Source: Marinomonas spartinae
GTDB lineage: Bacteria > Pseudomonadota > Gammaproteobacteria > Pseudomonadales > Marinomonadaceae
Assembly (NCBI RefSeq): GCF_016461715.1
Contig: NZ_JAEMUI010000017.1
Coordinates: 1-64,000, forward strand
Direction of reading: 5' to 3'
Length of the DNA stretch: 64,000 nt
Of this stretch, positions 9,150 through 17,751 are shown one piece after another. The notes under the pieces are model-generated. The model was not told the DNA's origin and searched no databases. It was given only the letters and a program-made list of their open reading frames with translations. The position numbers and the translations under genes are program-made. Position 1 is the first letter of the stretch. Each line of letters begins with the position of its first letter.

Positions 9150-10169
9150 GTGAAAACAATATTAGTGACAGGTGGTACAGGCTTTATTGGAAGCCATACT
9201 TGTGTTGAGTTATTAAATCAAGGTTACGATGTCATAGTCGTCGACAACCTTTGTAATTCTAGCCCACTCGTTTTGGAGCGGATCGCACAAATCACTAGCA
9301 AGAAAGTCACTTTTTATAAGCTAGACTTGTTAGATAAGCCGAACTTAGAAAACATTTTTCAAAAACATCCTATCGACGCGGTTATCCATTTTGCGGGATT
9401 AAAGGCTGTTGGTGAGTCAACAAAAATCCCCCTGAGCTACTATCATAACAATCTCACTGGGACGTTAGTTCTTCTCGACATAATGCAAAAGCATCATGTC
9501 TTTGATTTGGTATTTAGTTCATCTGCAACTGTTTATGGGGAAAACAACCCAATTCCCTATATCGAACATTTTCCTTTAAGCTCAACCAGCCCATATGGCC
9601 GGACGAAAGTAATGATAGAGCAGTTCCTTCAGGATGCTTTTAAAGCGGATTCTATATGGAATATTTCATTGTTGCGTTATTTCAATCCTGTTGGTGCTCA
9701 TCCTAGCGGGTTAATGGGTGAAGATCCTAACGGCATCCCAAACAATCTGATGCCGTTTATCACTCAAGTTGCGATAGGCAAACGCGACAAATTAAATATA
9801 TTTGGGGGCGATTACCCAACCCATGACGGTACAGGGGTACGCGATTATATTCATGTAGTTGATTTAGCATTAGGCCATATTAAAGCCCTCAAAAAGTTAG
9901 CACTCAACAAAACACCAAGCGTTGAAGCCTATAATCTTGGTGCTGGAAAGGGTTATAGCGTTTTAGATGTAGTAAAAGCGTTTGAAAAGGCCGCAGATAA
10001 AAAGATCTGCTACCAGATTGCTCCAAGACGCGAGGGCGATATTGCTGAATTTTATGCTGATGCAACAAAAGCCAAAAACGAATTAAATTGGCAGGTAGAG
10101 TTATCTTTGGAAGATATGTGCCATGACGCATGGAACTGGCAAAGCAAAAACCCAAATGGTTATCAGTAA
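9150..10169 (+). CDS. galE: UDP-glucose 4-epimerase
   Basis: GalE interconverts UDP-glucose and UDP-galactose (and in some enzymes the N-acetyl forms) with tightly bound NAD. The protein of 339 residues starts with the Rossmann motif VTGGTGFIGSH, has the SSSATVYG segment and the catalytic YGRTK, and contains the RYFNPVGAHPSG loop typical of GalE. The start is GTG at 9150, preceded by AAGGG. It diverges from glmU, and a strong terminator follows. Whether it also accepts UDP-GlcNAc cannot be told here. Confidence 0.95.
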   Translation: MKTILVTGGTGFIGSHTCVELLNQGYDVIVVDNLCNSSPLVLERIAQITSKKVTFYKLDLLDKPNLENIFQKHPIDAVIHFAGLKAVGESTKIPLSYYHNNLTGTLVLLDIMQKHHVFDLVFSSSATVYGENNPIPYIEHFPLSSTSPYGRTKVMIEQFLQDAFKADSIWNISLLRYFNPVGAHPSGLMGEDPNGIPNNLMPFITQVAIGKRDKLNIFGGDYPTHDGTGVRDYIHVVDLALGHIKALKKLALNKTPSVEAYNLGAGKGYSVLDVVKAFEKAADKKICYQIAPRREGDIAEFYADATKAKNELNWQVELSLEDMCHDAWNWQSKNPNGYQ

Positions 10170-10209
10170 GAAGTCAACAAAGTAAAGTAAATGCTCTGCA
10201 TACACCTAG

Positions 10210-10240
10210 ATGCCACCTAAAACAGGTGGCATTTTATTTT
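10210..10240 (+). terminator. Rho-independent terminator after galE
   Basis: A 9-base perfect stem ATGCCACCT / AGGTGGCAT with a 5-base loop is followed by TTTATTTT on the plus strand. It ends galE transcription. The minus strand lacks a comparable T-run after the stem. Confidence 0.85.
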
Positions 10241-11136
10241 ACACTCGGACAACGGCTACATTCCTTCTGAAGAAGCTCAACGAACAATCTTGCTGCGGGG
10301 CCAGTGCGCTCTCCTTTACCAAAAATAGCATACACATAAAAGGTACGTTCGCTCCCTGAAACAAGATTTAATCGTTTCAGCTTGCCACTTTGTAACGCAT
10401 CGCTAATATCCGCTTTTGGCAACCAAGCAAAGCCAACGCCACTTGAGACAATTTCTAATGCGGATTGCACACTGGAAACCGTCCAACGGCGGTCGGTTCC
10501 AAGCCAGCCCGCATCCACCGAGCTTTCTACTGCGGAATCACGAATAACCAGTTGCAGCTCTTGACTGAGTCGCTCATTATTAATGGGAAGTGTTTCTTGA
10601 TTCAAGGGATGATCCGCTGCTACAACCGCCACCAATTCGACCTCCACAATGGGATCAGCAAGGTAGCCTTTGGGCACAATACTACTTAGCACTAGGTCTG
10701 GATGCCCCTGTTTAAGCGCCTCTATACCACCACTTAACACCACCTCTTTCAATTGCACCAGAGTCCCTTGACTTTGTGGCTCGAACGCTCGTAATGCTCT
10801 TAATAATGCGGGGGTCGGAAAGACTTGATCGACAACCACTTCTAATTCTGGCTCCCAGCCTTGTCCTAAGGTTTTCGCTAATTCCTCCAAATCCACCGCT
10901 TCTTGGATTAAGTGCCGCGATCGTCGTAATAAGACCTCTCCCCGCTCGGTTAATTTTGCTTTGCGGCCTTCGATAATCAGTAAAGGGTAACCAAGTTGTT
11001 CCTGAAGACGGGCCACCGTATAACTCACTGATGATTGGCTTTTATGCAAGGCTTCAGCCGCTTGCGCAAACCCGCCTTTATCGACAACTGCTTGCAAAAC
11101 ACGCCATTGCTCTAATGTCACTCTTGGGGCTTTCAA
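10234..11136 (-). CDS. LysR-family transcriptional regulator
   Basis: The protein has 300 residues. The N-terminal winged helix-turn-helix reads LEQWRVLQAVVDKGGFAQAAEALHKSQSSVSYTVARLQEQLG, followed by a co-inducer-binding domain of about 200 residues. Its target is probably the NADH-azoreductase gene on the other strand at 12745, because pseudomonads also have a LysR gene next to an azoR homologue. Here the pair is separated by about 1.6 kb of REP repeats and a RAYT gene. The ligand is unknown. Confidence 0.9.
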   Translation of the reverse strand: MKAPRVTLEQWRVLQAVVDKGGFAQAAEALHKSQSSVSYTVARLQEQLGYPLLIIEGRKAKLTERGEVLLRRSRHLIQEAVDLEELAKTLGQGWEPELEVVVDQVFPTPALLRALRAFEPQSQGTLVQLKEVVLSGGIEALKQGHPDLVLSSIVPKGYLADPIVEVELVAVVAADHPLNQETLPINNERLSQELQLVIRDSAVESSVDAGWLGTDRRWTVSSVQSALEIVSSGVGFAWLPKADISDALQSGKLKRLNLVSGSERTFYVYAIFGKGERTGPAARLFVELLQKECSRCPSVK

Positions 11137-11172
11137 TATTGCTCTCTCTTTTATTAAACATTAAAAACACTT

Positions 11173-11911
11173 TGTAGATTCGACTTCAGTTGTCGGGCTG
11201 AAGCCGCGACCTACATTTAAACCGTGTCTATCAGGCAATCTACCATTCATTGTATTATTGTAGGTTGGACTTTAGTCCAACGGCTTTTGTCGGGCTGAAG
11301 CCGCGACCTACATTTAAACCGTATCTGTCAGGCGACCTACCATTCGCTGTATTATTGTAGGCTGGACCTTAGTCCAACGGTTTTTGTCGGGCTAAAGCCA
11401 CGATCTACATTTTAACCATGTCTGTCAGGCAATCTACCATTCGTTGTATTACTGTAGGTTGGACTTTAGTCCAACGGTTTTTGTCGGGCTAAAGCCGCGA
11501 CCTACATTTTAACCGTGCCTATCAGGCAATCTACCATTCATTGTATTATTGTAGGTTGGACTTTAGTACAACGGTTTTTGTCGGGCTAAAGCCACGATCT
11601 ACATTTAAACCGTGTCTATCAGGCAATCTACCATTCATTGTATTATTGTAGGTTGGACTTTAGTCCAACGGCTTTTGTCGGGCTGAAGCCGCGACCTACA
11701 TTTAAACCGTGTCTGTCAGGCGACCTACCATTCATTGTATTATTGTAGGTTGGACTTTAGTCCAACGGCTTTTGTCGGGCTAAAGCCGCGACCTACATTT
11801 AAACCGTGTCAGTTAGGCGACCTACCATTCGTTGTATTATTGTAGGTTGGAGTTTAGTCCTACGGTTTTTGTCGGGCTGCCTTCCAACAATACATGGCAA
11901 CCTACCCGTGT
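11173..11911. repeat. REP tandem array, 97-base period, about eight copies
   Basis: The motif TGTCGGGCT starts at 11191, 11288, 11385, 11482, 11579, 11676, 11773 and 11870, an exact spacing of 97 every time. Each unit has an outer stem TGTAGGT / ACCTACA enclosing two hairpins: TTGGACT-TT-AGTCCAA, and GTCGGGCT paired with AGCCGCGAC with one bulged base. A linker of about 40 bases follows (ATCAGGCAAT...CATTGTATTATT). The first copy lacks about 11 bases of the first hairpin and the last copy is degenerate. The array ends against the RAYT gene, the expected partner of REP sequences. It fills the whole gap between the lysR start and RAYT. Confidence 0.93.
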
Positions 11912-12364
11912 CTATAAATATATTGCATTCCAGTACGGATAGTTTCTTATACTTTTAACTAAACCTTTTCTTAAGGGGTTGACAACGATGTATCGTGCTA
12001 TATTTTTACGATCTTCGTCTCTTCGCAAAGCCCTGTCATAAAATGATGGCTGCCAAAGCCTTCCCTGTTTCATTAAAGATCTATTGATTTGCTTAGCACT
12101 GCCCCCCTTTAGCGATCTAATAACACTCGACAAGCTTGATTGGTCCGATTCGAGCCGAACCAACCCATGAAAATGATCCGGCATCAAAACCCAAGCCAAC
12201 CAAACACAATCAAACTGAGTTTCGTTTACTTGTATTTGTTGGCAGAATAACTGTGCTACATTGAAGTCCTTAAAATATGGATATCTATTTTGAGTATTAA
12301 ACGTAACAAAATATTCTCCATTATTTTGTGAATATCTTCCTTTTCTCAAGTCATTCCATGACAT
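11912..12364 (-). CDS. REP-associated tyrosine transposase (RAYT, Y1/TnpA-REP type)
   Basis: This small 150-residue protein belongs to the IS200/IS605-like Y1 transposase superfamily that handles REP sequences as single-stranded DNA. The metal-binding HxH motif is seen as DHFHGLV (His64, His66). The probable catalytic tyrosine is Tyr125 in ARYIVVNPLRKGL. Other family features are GEYFVTFNTQNR near the start, WLAWVLMPDH, and GRLWQPSFYDRAL. The ATG at 12364 has a GGAA sequence a few bases upstream. The gene is bracketed by REP hairpins on both sides and appears intact. Members are generally thought to be domesticated, spreading REPs rather than themselves. Confidence 0.92.
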   Translation of the reverse strand: MSWNDLRKGRYSQNNGEYFVTFNTQNRYPYFKDFNVAQLFCQQIQVNETQFDCVWLAWVLMPDHFHGLVRLESDQSSLSSVIRSLKGGSAKQINRSLMKQGRLWQPSFYDRALRRDEDRKNIARYIVVNPLRKGLVKSIRNYPYWNAIYL

Positions 12365-12390
12365 AATTTTTCCTTATTTCAAGCGCATTG

Positions 12391-12580
12391 AGGTTGGATC
12401 TCAGCTTCAGTTTAACAAGTACTTTTGTACTGAAGCTGCGATCTACAAGACCCCGATCAAATAACTAATTGTCGGGCTAAAGCCACGACCTACCATCTCC
12501 TTGTATGATTGTTAGACTTCAGTCTGACGTCCCCATGCTCCTCCTACTCCTGTGTCGGGATAAATCCCGACCGACCTAGC
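12391..12580. repeat. Degenerate REP copies upstream of the RAYT gene
   Basis: Several hairpins related to the 97-base array lie here. A TGTCGGGCTAAAGCC...CGACCTAC copy starts at 12470, a GTTAGACTTCAGTCTGAC variant of the first hairpin near 12510, and a perfect GTCGGGAT-AA-ATCCCGAC hairpin near 12553. They are not in the regular 97-base register. The rest of the 12365-12744 gap holds A+T-rich DNA leading to azoR, including TATTAT at 12678 as a weak -10 candidate. Confidence 0.8.
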
Positions 12581-12744
12581 TATCATCACACAAAATATGA
12601 TTTTTTCGTCATTATATATCGTATTTTTCGATCACTATCCGCTAAATAATGCGCTTTCTTATCGAATAAACTGTCTTTATTATAGCCTCATTAATAAACT
12701 CACGGGACAGAATGATCCCATTAATGATAATTGGAGAGTAAATA

Positions 12745-13338
12745 ATGCCGACTTTATTACGTATTGACTCTAGTGCTTCTGGTGACAACTCAAAATCTCG
12801 CCAACTGGCCAACGAATTTGTTGAAAAGTGGTTAGCGAAAAACCCCGAAGGAAAAGTTGTATCTCGCGATGTGACTGCCAACCCTTTACCACATTTTACG
12901 GGTGAAACACTTGGCGCTCTTTTCACGCCAGAAGCAGATCGCACTCCAGAACAAAAAGCCATTGTTGCCATTGGTGACGAGTTAATTGAAGAGTTAGAAG
13001 CCGCTGATATCGTGATCGTTTCTGCACCAATGTATAACTTCGGCATTCCATCGACTTTGAAAGCTTATTTTGACTACATTGCACGCGCTGGTCGCACTTT
13101 TAAATACACTGAAACCGGCCCGGTTGGGCTTGTTAACAAAGACGCTTATGTTTTTGCAGCAAGCGGCAGCTTCTTAGCAGATACACCTGCCGACCATCAA
13201 GTTCCTCATATCCAAACCTTCTTAGGTTTTATCGGTTTGAACGTGAAAAACACCTTTGTTGCTGGCGGTCAAGCACTTGGCGAGCCAGGTGAAGAGGCCT
13301 TTAGCAAAGCTAAAGCCCATATTGCTGAAGCGGTATAA
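12745..13338 (+). CDS. azoR: FMN-dependent NADH-azoreductase
   Basis: AzoR is a flavodoxin-like quinone/azo reductase that uses NADH and FMN for two-electron reduction, often in response to electrophiles. The 197-residue protein begins with the family pattern LLRIDSSASGDNSKSRQLA, where the Ser cluster binds the FMN phosphate. It contains PMYNFGIPSTLKAYFDYIARAGRTF, the FMN and dimer region. A GGAGAG ribosome site precedes the ATG. The divergent LysR gene at 10234 is its likely regulator, now distant because of the REP/RAYT block. Physiological substrate is not visible. Confidence 0.95.
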   Translation: MPTLLRIDSSASGDNSKSRQLANEFVEKWLAKNPEGKVVSRDVTANPLPHFTGETLGALFTPEADRTPEQKAIVAIGDELIEELEAADIVIVSAPMYNFGIPSTLKAYFDYIARAGRTFKYTETGPVGLVNKDAYVFAASGSFLADTPADHQVPHIQTFLGFIGLNVKNTFVAGGQALGEPGEEAFSKAKAHIAEAV

Positions 13339-13380
13339 TCGCAACGCTATCGTTTAGCATTCTCCTACGAAACAAAGCCA

Positions 13381-13432
13381 AAGCCCATAATGCGTATTCC
13401 TATTAAACAGGGTACACATTATGGGCTTTTTC
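13381..13432 (+). terminator. Terminator after azoR
   Basis: A perfect 12-base stem AAGCCCATAATG / CATTATGGGCTT encloses a 24-base loop and is followed by TTTCATTT. The long loop is unusual, but the stem and the T-rich tail support termination on the plus strand. Confidence 0.7.
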
Positions 13433-13493
13433 ATTTCCATTAGACTATCTAATCTACCCATTAGATCAACTAGCATCTAAGAAGATTAATAGC

Positions 13494-15668
13494 TTATACT
13501 CCTTGAGCCTTTAAGCTGATCCGTTTTCTCGGCACATCCACCTCTAAGACCACAACCTTAATGATATCTCCCACTCGAACCACCTCCCTTGGGTCTTTGA
13601 CAAAACGATCCGCTAGTTGCGATATATGCACCAATCCATCTTGATGCACGCCAACATCCACAAAGGCTCCAAACGCCGCCACGTTGGTCACAACCCCCTC
13701 AAGCGTCATCCCCTCATGTAAGTCATTCATATTCTGAACACTATGATCAAAGGCCGCATAGAGAAACTCAGGCCGAGGATCTCGGCCAGGCTTTGACAGT
13801 TCATCCAGAATATCTGTAAAGGTATAACTTCCCACTTGAGTCGCAAAGTCTGGTTCGCTTTTGAGCTGATTTAGCAATGCGCTATTTCTCATTAACTCGC
13901 TGGCTTTCACCCCAAGTCGAGTAGCCATTTGCTTCACCACACAATACGATTCTGGATGCACTGCGGATGCATCCAATGGTTCTTTGCCATTCAACACTCT
14001 GATAAATCCTGCGCATTGCTCAAAACACTTCTCACCAATTCCTTTGATGCTTAACAACTCATGACGGGATTCAATACGACCCTTTTGAGCACGATAGTCA
14101 ACGATATTTTGCGCCAACCGGGCGCTTAAACCAGAGACATAAGACAGTAAGGAGGCTGAGGCCAGATTCACGTCGACCCCCACTTTATTAACACAATCCT
14201 CTACCACTGCGCTCAGCGACTTCACTAGCTGGCTGGGCTTTACATCATGTTGATACTGACCCACTCCTATCGCCTGAGGCTCAATCTTAACCAATTCTGC
14301 CAAAGGATCCTGAAAACGCCTGGCTATGGAGATGGCCCCTCGGATCGTTACATCTAAATCCGGGAACTCGGCTATTGCCACTTCAGACGCCGAGTAAACC
14401 GACGCACCCGCTTCACTCACAACCACTGTTTTACAGTCTAGTTTTTCTGATCTAATTAAATCAGTACAAAAAGCCTCCGTTTCTCTAGATGCGGTTCCAT
14501 TACCAATCGCCAACCAATTTATCTGATATCTTTTCAGCAACGACCGTAATGTGTCTCTCGCTGCCTGCGCTTGCTTATCTGATGAAAAAGGGTAAATCAC
14601 AGCCGATTCTTTTACCTGAGCCAACTCATCAATGACCGCCAGTTTCACACCATTTCGAAAACCTGGGTCCACCCCTAATACACGACACGCCCCCGCCGGC
14701 GCTGACATTAATAAATCATTGAGGTTATCGGCAAATACCTTTATTGCCCCTGCTTCAGCACGCTCCTTTAATTCAGACAAGACATCAGCTTCTAGCTTTG
14801 AGAATAACCTGCTTTGCCAAGCAAGCGATAAATAGTCATACTGACGCTTTGTTAAAGGAGAAGAAGAGGACACGGATGTAGAAAAGAGATTATTTAATGC
14901 CGGAATGTTCAGCCATGAAGGAACCTCTTTTTCTAACCCTGCTTCAGAATATCGAATCCCCAATTTTAACATCGACTCCTTTTTACCACGAAAAAGCGCT
15001 AATAAACGATGGGGCGGTACTTTCTTAATCGGCTCTTGATAATCAAAATAATCTTTATATTTATCTCCTATTTCTTGCTTCCCCCGAATAACCTTACTGA
15101 CTAGCTCCCCTTTCGCCAATAGCACAGTCCGGCCTTTTTTTAACAGATCGCTATTCATAGACAGAGTCTCCATGATGATCTCTTGAGCACCTTTTAGCGC
15201 GTCCTCAAGAGACATAGGTACATCATGGTTAGACTTAAGCCATATTGCAACGAGTGCCCACTCATCGTCTCCAGACTGAGCCCACAAACGTTCTGCCAAA
15301 GGCCCTAAGCCCAGCCCTCTCGCCAAGTCTGCATTTGTTTTACGAGTTTTTTTAAACGGTGCATAGAGATCTTCTAACTCTGTTTTCGTTTCAGCCCGTT
15401 TTATTTTATCTGCCACTTCTAGTGGATAAGGTGTAATAGATTTCAAACTTTCCAGAATACTATGCTGGCGCTTATATAGCTCAACAAGATATAACCAACG
15501 ATCATGAAAGCGCCGTAGATTCACATCGCTCATTCCTCCCGTCATATCCTTACGATAGCGAGCAATAAAAGGAACACTGACGCCTTCTTCGAATAAACAA
15601 ATAATACTTTCACTCATTTTATTTGTTAAAGAAAACTCATTACTCAAGGTATTTGCTATCTGCCTCAT
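13494..15668 (-). CDS. tex: Tex family RNA-binding transcription accessory protein
   Basis: Tex proteins are conserved nucleic-acid-binding proteins linked to transcription and stress survival. The 724-residue sequence has the N-terminal Tex region (VPFIARYRKDMTGGMSD), a YqgF-like RNase H fold (RVLGVDPGFRNGVKLAVID), a helix-hairpin-helix segment (GLSARLAQNIVDYR) and a C-terminal S1 domain (GMTLEGVVTNVAAFGAFVDVGVHQDGLVHISQLA). It stops soon after the S1 domain (ISLKAQGV), so it is slightly shorter than many homologues, which extend further. The ATG at 15668 follows GGGG. It stands alone as a transcription unit. Confidence 0.95.
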   Translation of the reverse strand: MRQIANTLSNEFSLTNKMSESIICLFEEGVSVPFIARYRKDMTGGMSDVNLRRFHDRWLYLVELYKRQHSILESLKSITPYPLEVADKIKRAETKTELEDLYAPFKKTRKTNADLARGLGLGPLAERLWAQSGDDEWALVAIWLKSNHDVPMSLEDALKGAQEIIMETLSMNSDLLKKGRTVLLAKGELVSKVIRGKQEIGDKYKDYFDYQEPIKKVPPHRLLALFRGKKESMLKLGIRYSEAGLEKEVPSWLNIPALNNLFSTSVSSSSPLTKRQYDYLSLAWQSRLFSKLEADVLSELKERAEAGAIKVFADNLNDLLMSAPAGACRVLGVDPGFRNGVKLAVIDELAQVKESAVIYPFSSDKQAQAARDTLRSLLKRYQINWLAIGNGTASRETEAFCTDLIRSEKLDCKTVVVSEAGASVYSASEVAIAEFPDLDVTIRGAISIARRFQDPLAELVKIEPQAIGVGQYQHDVKPSQLVKSLSAVVEDCVNKVGVDVNLASASLLSYVSGLSARLAQNIVDYRAQKGRIESRHELLSIKGIGEKCFEQCAGFIRVLNGKEPLDASAVHPESYCVVKQMATRLGVKASELMRNSALLNQLKSEPDFATQVGSYTFTDILDELSKPGRDPRPEFLYAAFDHSVQNMNDLHEGMTLEGVVTNVAAFGAFVDVGVHQDGLVHISQLADRFVKDPREVVRVGDIIKVVVLEVDVPRKRISLKAQGV

Positions 15669-15984
15669 TTTTTACCCCGTTTTTTACACTTTTCAATCAT
15701 TAGACTCTTTTATTTGTGTCGCATCTTTGGATTTTTTTTATTAGAATCGGCAAACAAACTTGAAATAGTTAAAATATGAGTCAAACTATAGAACAATCCA
15801 TTGGATCATTTTACAGTAACTGAGTCATCTGCGGATATTGTTTATTCGCATGTCAGCTGGCAAAAAGACAACCAAGCGTCCTTTGTCAGTATCATTTCGA
15901 CACTTATTGAGTCTAAGGATGAATCTCTTTTTCGGTGTAGAACACAAAACAATCCGTTCTTAACAGATATATTAGGGGATACCT
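15669..15984. other. Intergenic region between tex and the H-NS-like gene
   Basis: This 316-base A+T-rich stretch separates divergent genes and should hold both promoters. I see no convincing -35/-10 pair. An open frame of 66 codons starting with TTG at 15801 runs into the H-NS-like gene but has no ribosome site and no recognisable domain, so I do not call it a gene. Confidence 0.4.
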
Positions 15985-16383
15985 ATGAGTTTATTACTTG
16001 AATTAGCTGGCAATAAAGCCAAAGCACGTGCCGCAGCGAAAGAACTAACGGTTGCTCAACTTGAAAACCTTATTGCTGGTTTCACAAATGCATTAGAAAA
16101 AGTCAAAGAGGAAGAGCAGGCTCGCCAAGCAGAAGAAGCAGAGAAAGCAGCTCGCGCTGAAGAAATTGCTGCACTGATTGCGAAAAGCGGTCTAACCATG
16201 GAAGAGGTAGCCCTATTGAGTTCACCAAAATCCAGCGCTAATAAAGGCAAAACCGTTGAGCCAAAATACCGTCTTACCATTGATGGTAAAACACATGAAT
16301 GGACAGGCCGTGGCCGCACACCAAAAGTATTCCAAGAATACTTTGATGCAGGAAACAGCCGTGAGAGTGTTGAAATCAAATAA
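15985..16383 (+). CDS. H-NS family nucleoid-associated protein
   Basis: This 132-residue protein has the two-part layout of H-NS. Residues 15-70 form a charged, Ala/Glu-rich coiled coil for oligomerisation. The C-terminal DNA-binding domain reads YRLTIDGKTHEWTGRGRTPKVF, with GRGRTP matching the AT-hook-like QGR/RGR loop of H-NS. Such proteins silence A+T-rich, often horizontally acquired DNA. The AGGGGATACCT sequence before the ATG is a good ribosome site. A strong palindromic terminator follows. Wzz lies next on the opposite strand, but a direct link to polysaccharide genes is only a guess. Confidence 0.9.
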   Translation: MSLLLELAGNKAKARAAAKELTVAQLENLIAGFTNALEKVKEEEQARQAEEAEKAARAEEIAALIAKSGLTMEEVALLSSPKSSANKGKTVEPKYRLTIDGKTHEWTGRGRTPKVFQEYFDAGNSRESVEIK

Positions 16384-16407
16384 TTTTACCACCCTAAAAA
16401 AAACATA

Positions 16408-16447
16408 AGACAATAAAAAAGCGACTTAAGTCGCTTTTTTATTGTCT
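16408..16447. terminator. Bidirectional terminator, 40-base perfect palindrome
   Basis: Bases 16408-16447 are fully self-complementary, centred on GCGACTT/AAGTCGC with A6 and T6 runs inside the arms. It lies between the convergent H-NS-like gene and wzz, so it can stop transcription from both sides. Confidence 0.85.
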
Positions 16448-16524
16448 ATTCTTTTTATCTAATTTTTTATTGCTATGCACTGCGACTGCGGACCAAAAGG
16501 TGCAGCACAGTAACAGTGATATTT

Positions 16525-17661
16525 CTATTTTTCTCTAAAAGCATGCCTAACAAGCACTATTGCACAACCCAACATACCACCTAACAGCACCCCTAAAATA
16601 ACAATCAATGGTCGTTTTGGTGAAGTTCTGCTTAACGGCGCTTCAGGATTTTCAACAAACTGATAGGTAGAAAATGCAAGATTGTTATCTATTTTACTAG
16701 CAGCAAGCAGCGCCAGCTTAGCTTGAATTTGCTGTAAACGAGGCTCAATAATCGTTAATTGCTTCTGCCCTAGCGCATCCAATACTTTAACTTTGGCAGC
16801 TAGCGCGTTTGCTCCAATATTAATCGGAAACATATCGCCATTGCCCAAATTCTGTTGCGGTTTATTTATACCTGCAGTTCTTGCAATGTCTAATGCATAC
16901 TGAGCTCGCTGACGCTCATTGATTAATTTTGCCATTGCCTGATCATGCATCAGCGACTGCTGCTGCTCCAATTCACTTTGTTTGGCCTGCAATACAGATT
17001 GAATATTGGCCAGCGCAACACGTCGCGCTATATCAGCCACGTAGTCAATATAGCCATTTAAAAATTCAAGACTTTTATCAGAAGTATTTTGCTCACCTTT
17101 TAATGTAAATGATTCAACTTCTTGATTACCCGATTTAAGTGTCAGTGCCGACAGCTTTTGGTACCATTTATCATATAATGCTGCTTGGCTATCTTGTAAT
17201 TGCTTCTTATCATCCTGGTTCTCTAAAGTCAGCTTATTTAGCGCTTCTTTAAAGTCTGACACAGTTGAAATATAGGCTTTCTTATTCGCCCGCAACTCAA
17301 ACTGCTGTATAAAAATATCAAACAGAGTAGCAGGTAAAACAAACTGATCTAGCTTGTTACTCACTAACACGGTACCATCTTCTTGGTAAATATCAAAAGC
17401 TGGCTGTAAATCCCCTACCACCTTACGATAATTAGAAAAGTCACTGATTTGCGGGATGGTAACGATCGCCTCTGTTGTCCATACCTGCTTTGCTAACAAA
17501 GCATAGGTTACAGCCCCAAGAGCACAGATAATTGTCGCTATGATTATGGTCCACTTTCCCTTCCAAAGGGCAATTAATAATTCTTTTAGATCTATTTCAT
17601 CATCTTGCTGAAAGGTCTTTCTAGGTAAAGACGACTCCTGCAATTGGCGGGGTTGCTCCAC
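16525..17661 (-). CDS. wzz: Wzz-type polysaccharide chain-length determinant
   Basis: Wzz proteins sit in the inner membrane and set the length of O-antigen or other Wzy-made polysaccharides. The 378-residue protein has a cytosolic N-terminus (DEIDLKELLIALWKGKW), a first membrane helix at about 38-56, a long periplasmic region rich in Gln/Ala helices, and a second helix at about 350-370 after the family's Pro-rich segment (ENPEAPLSRTSPKRPL). The start is GTG with AAGGA upstream. No other assembly genes lie beside it; the precursor genes are at 0-10 kb. No kinase domain is present, so it is Wzz-like rather than a Wzc-type co-polymerase. Confidence 0.9.
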   Translation of the reverse strand: MEQPRQLQESSLPRKTFQQDDEIDLKELLIALWKGKWTIIIATIICALGAVTYALLAKQVWTTEAIVTIPQISDFSNYRKVVGDLQPAFDIYQEDGTVLVSNKLDQFVLPATLFDIFIQQFELRANKKAYISTVSDFKEALNKLTLENQDDKKQLQDSQAALYDKWYQKLSALTLKSGNQEVESFTLKGEQNTSDKSLEFLNGYIDYVADIARRVALANIQSVLQAKQSELEQQQSLMHDQAMAKLINERQRAQYALDIARTAGINKPQQNLGNGDMFPINIGANALAAKVKVLDALGQKQLTIIEPRLQQIQAKLALLAASKIDNNLAFSTYQFVENPEAPLSRTSPKRPLIVILGVLLGGMLGCAIVLVRHAFREK

Positions 17662-17751
17662 AATGTTTCCTTTTCTTATGTCAATAACAATTAATAATAG
17701 CGAGATAGCGGCACAAAAAAAGGCTCAACTACAACAAGCAAATAATACGAA

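Noticed and set aside
11173..11911. Possible CRISPR array
   Set aside because: The whole 97-base unit repeats, including the part that would be the spacer, and no cas genes are present. REP array with RAYT explains it.
12642..13046. 134-codon frame opposite azoR
   Set aside because: It is a shadow of azoR in the other strand with low-complexity Ser-rich sequence.
15801..16001. 66-codon frame before the H-NS-like gene
   Set aside because: TTG start without a ribosome site, overlaps a secure gene, no recognisable features.
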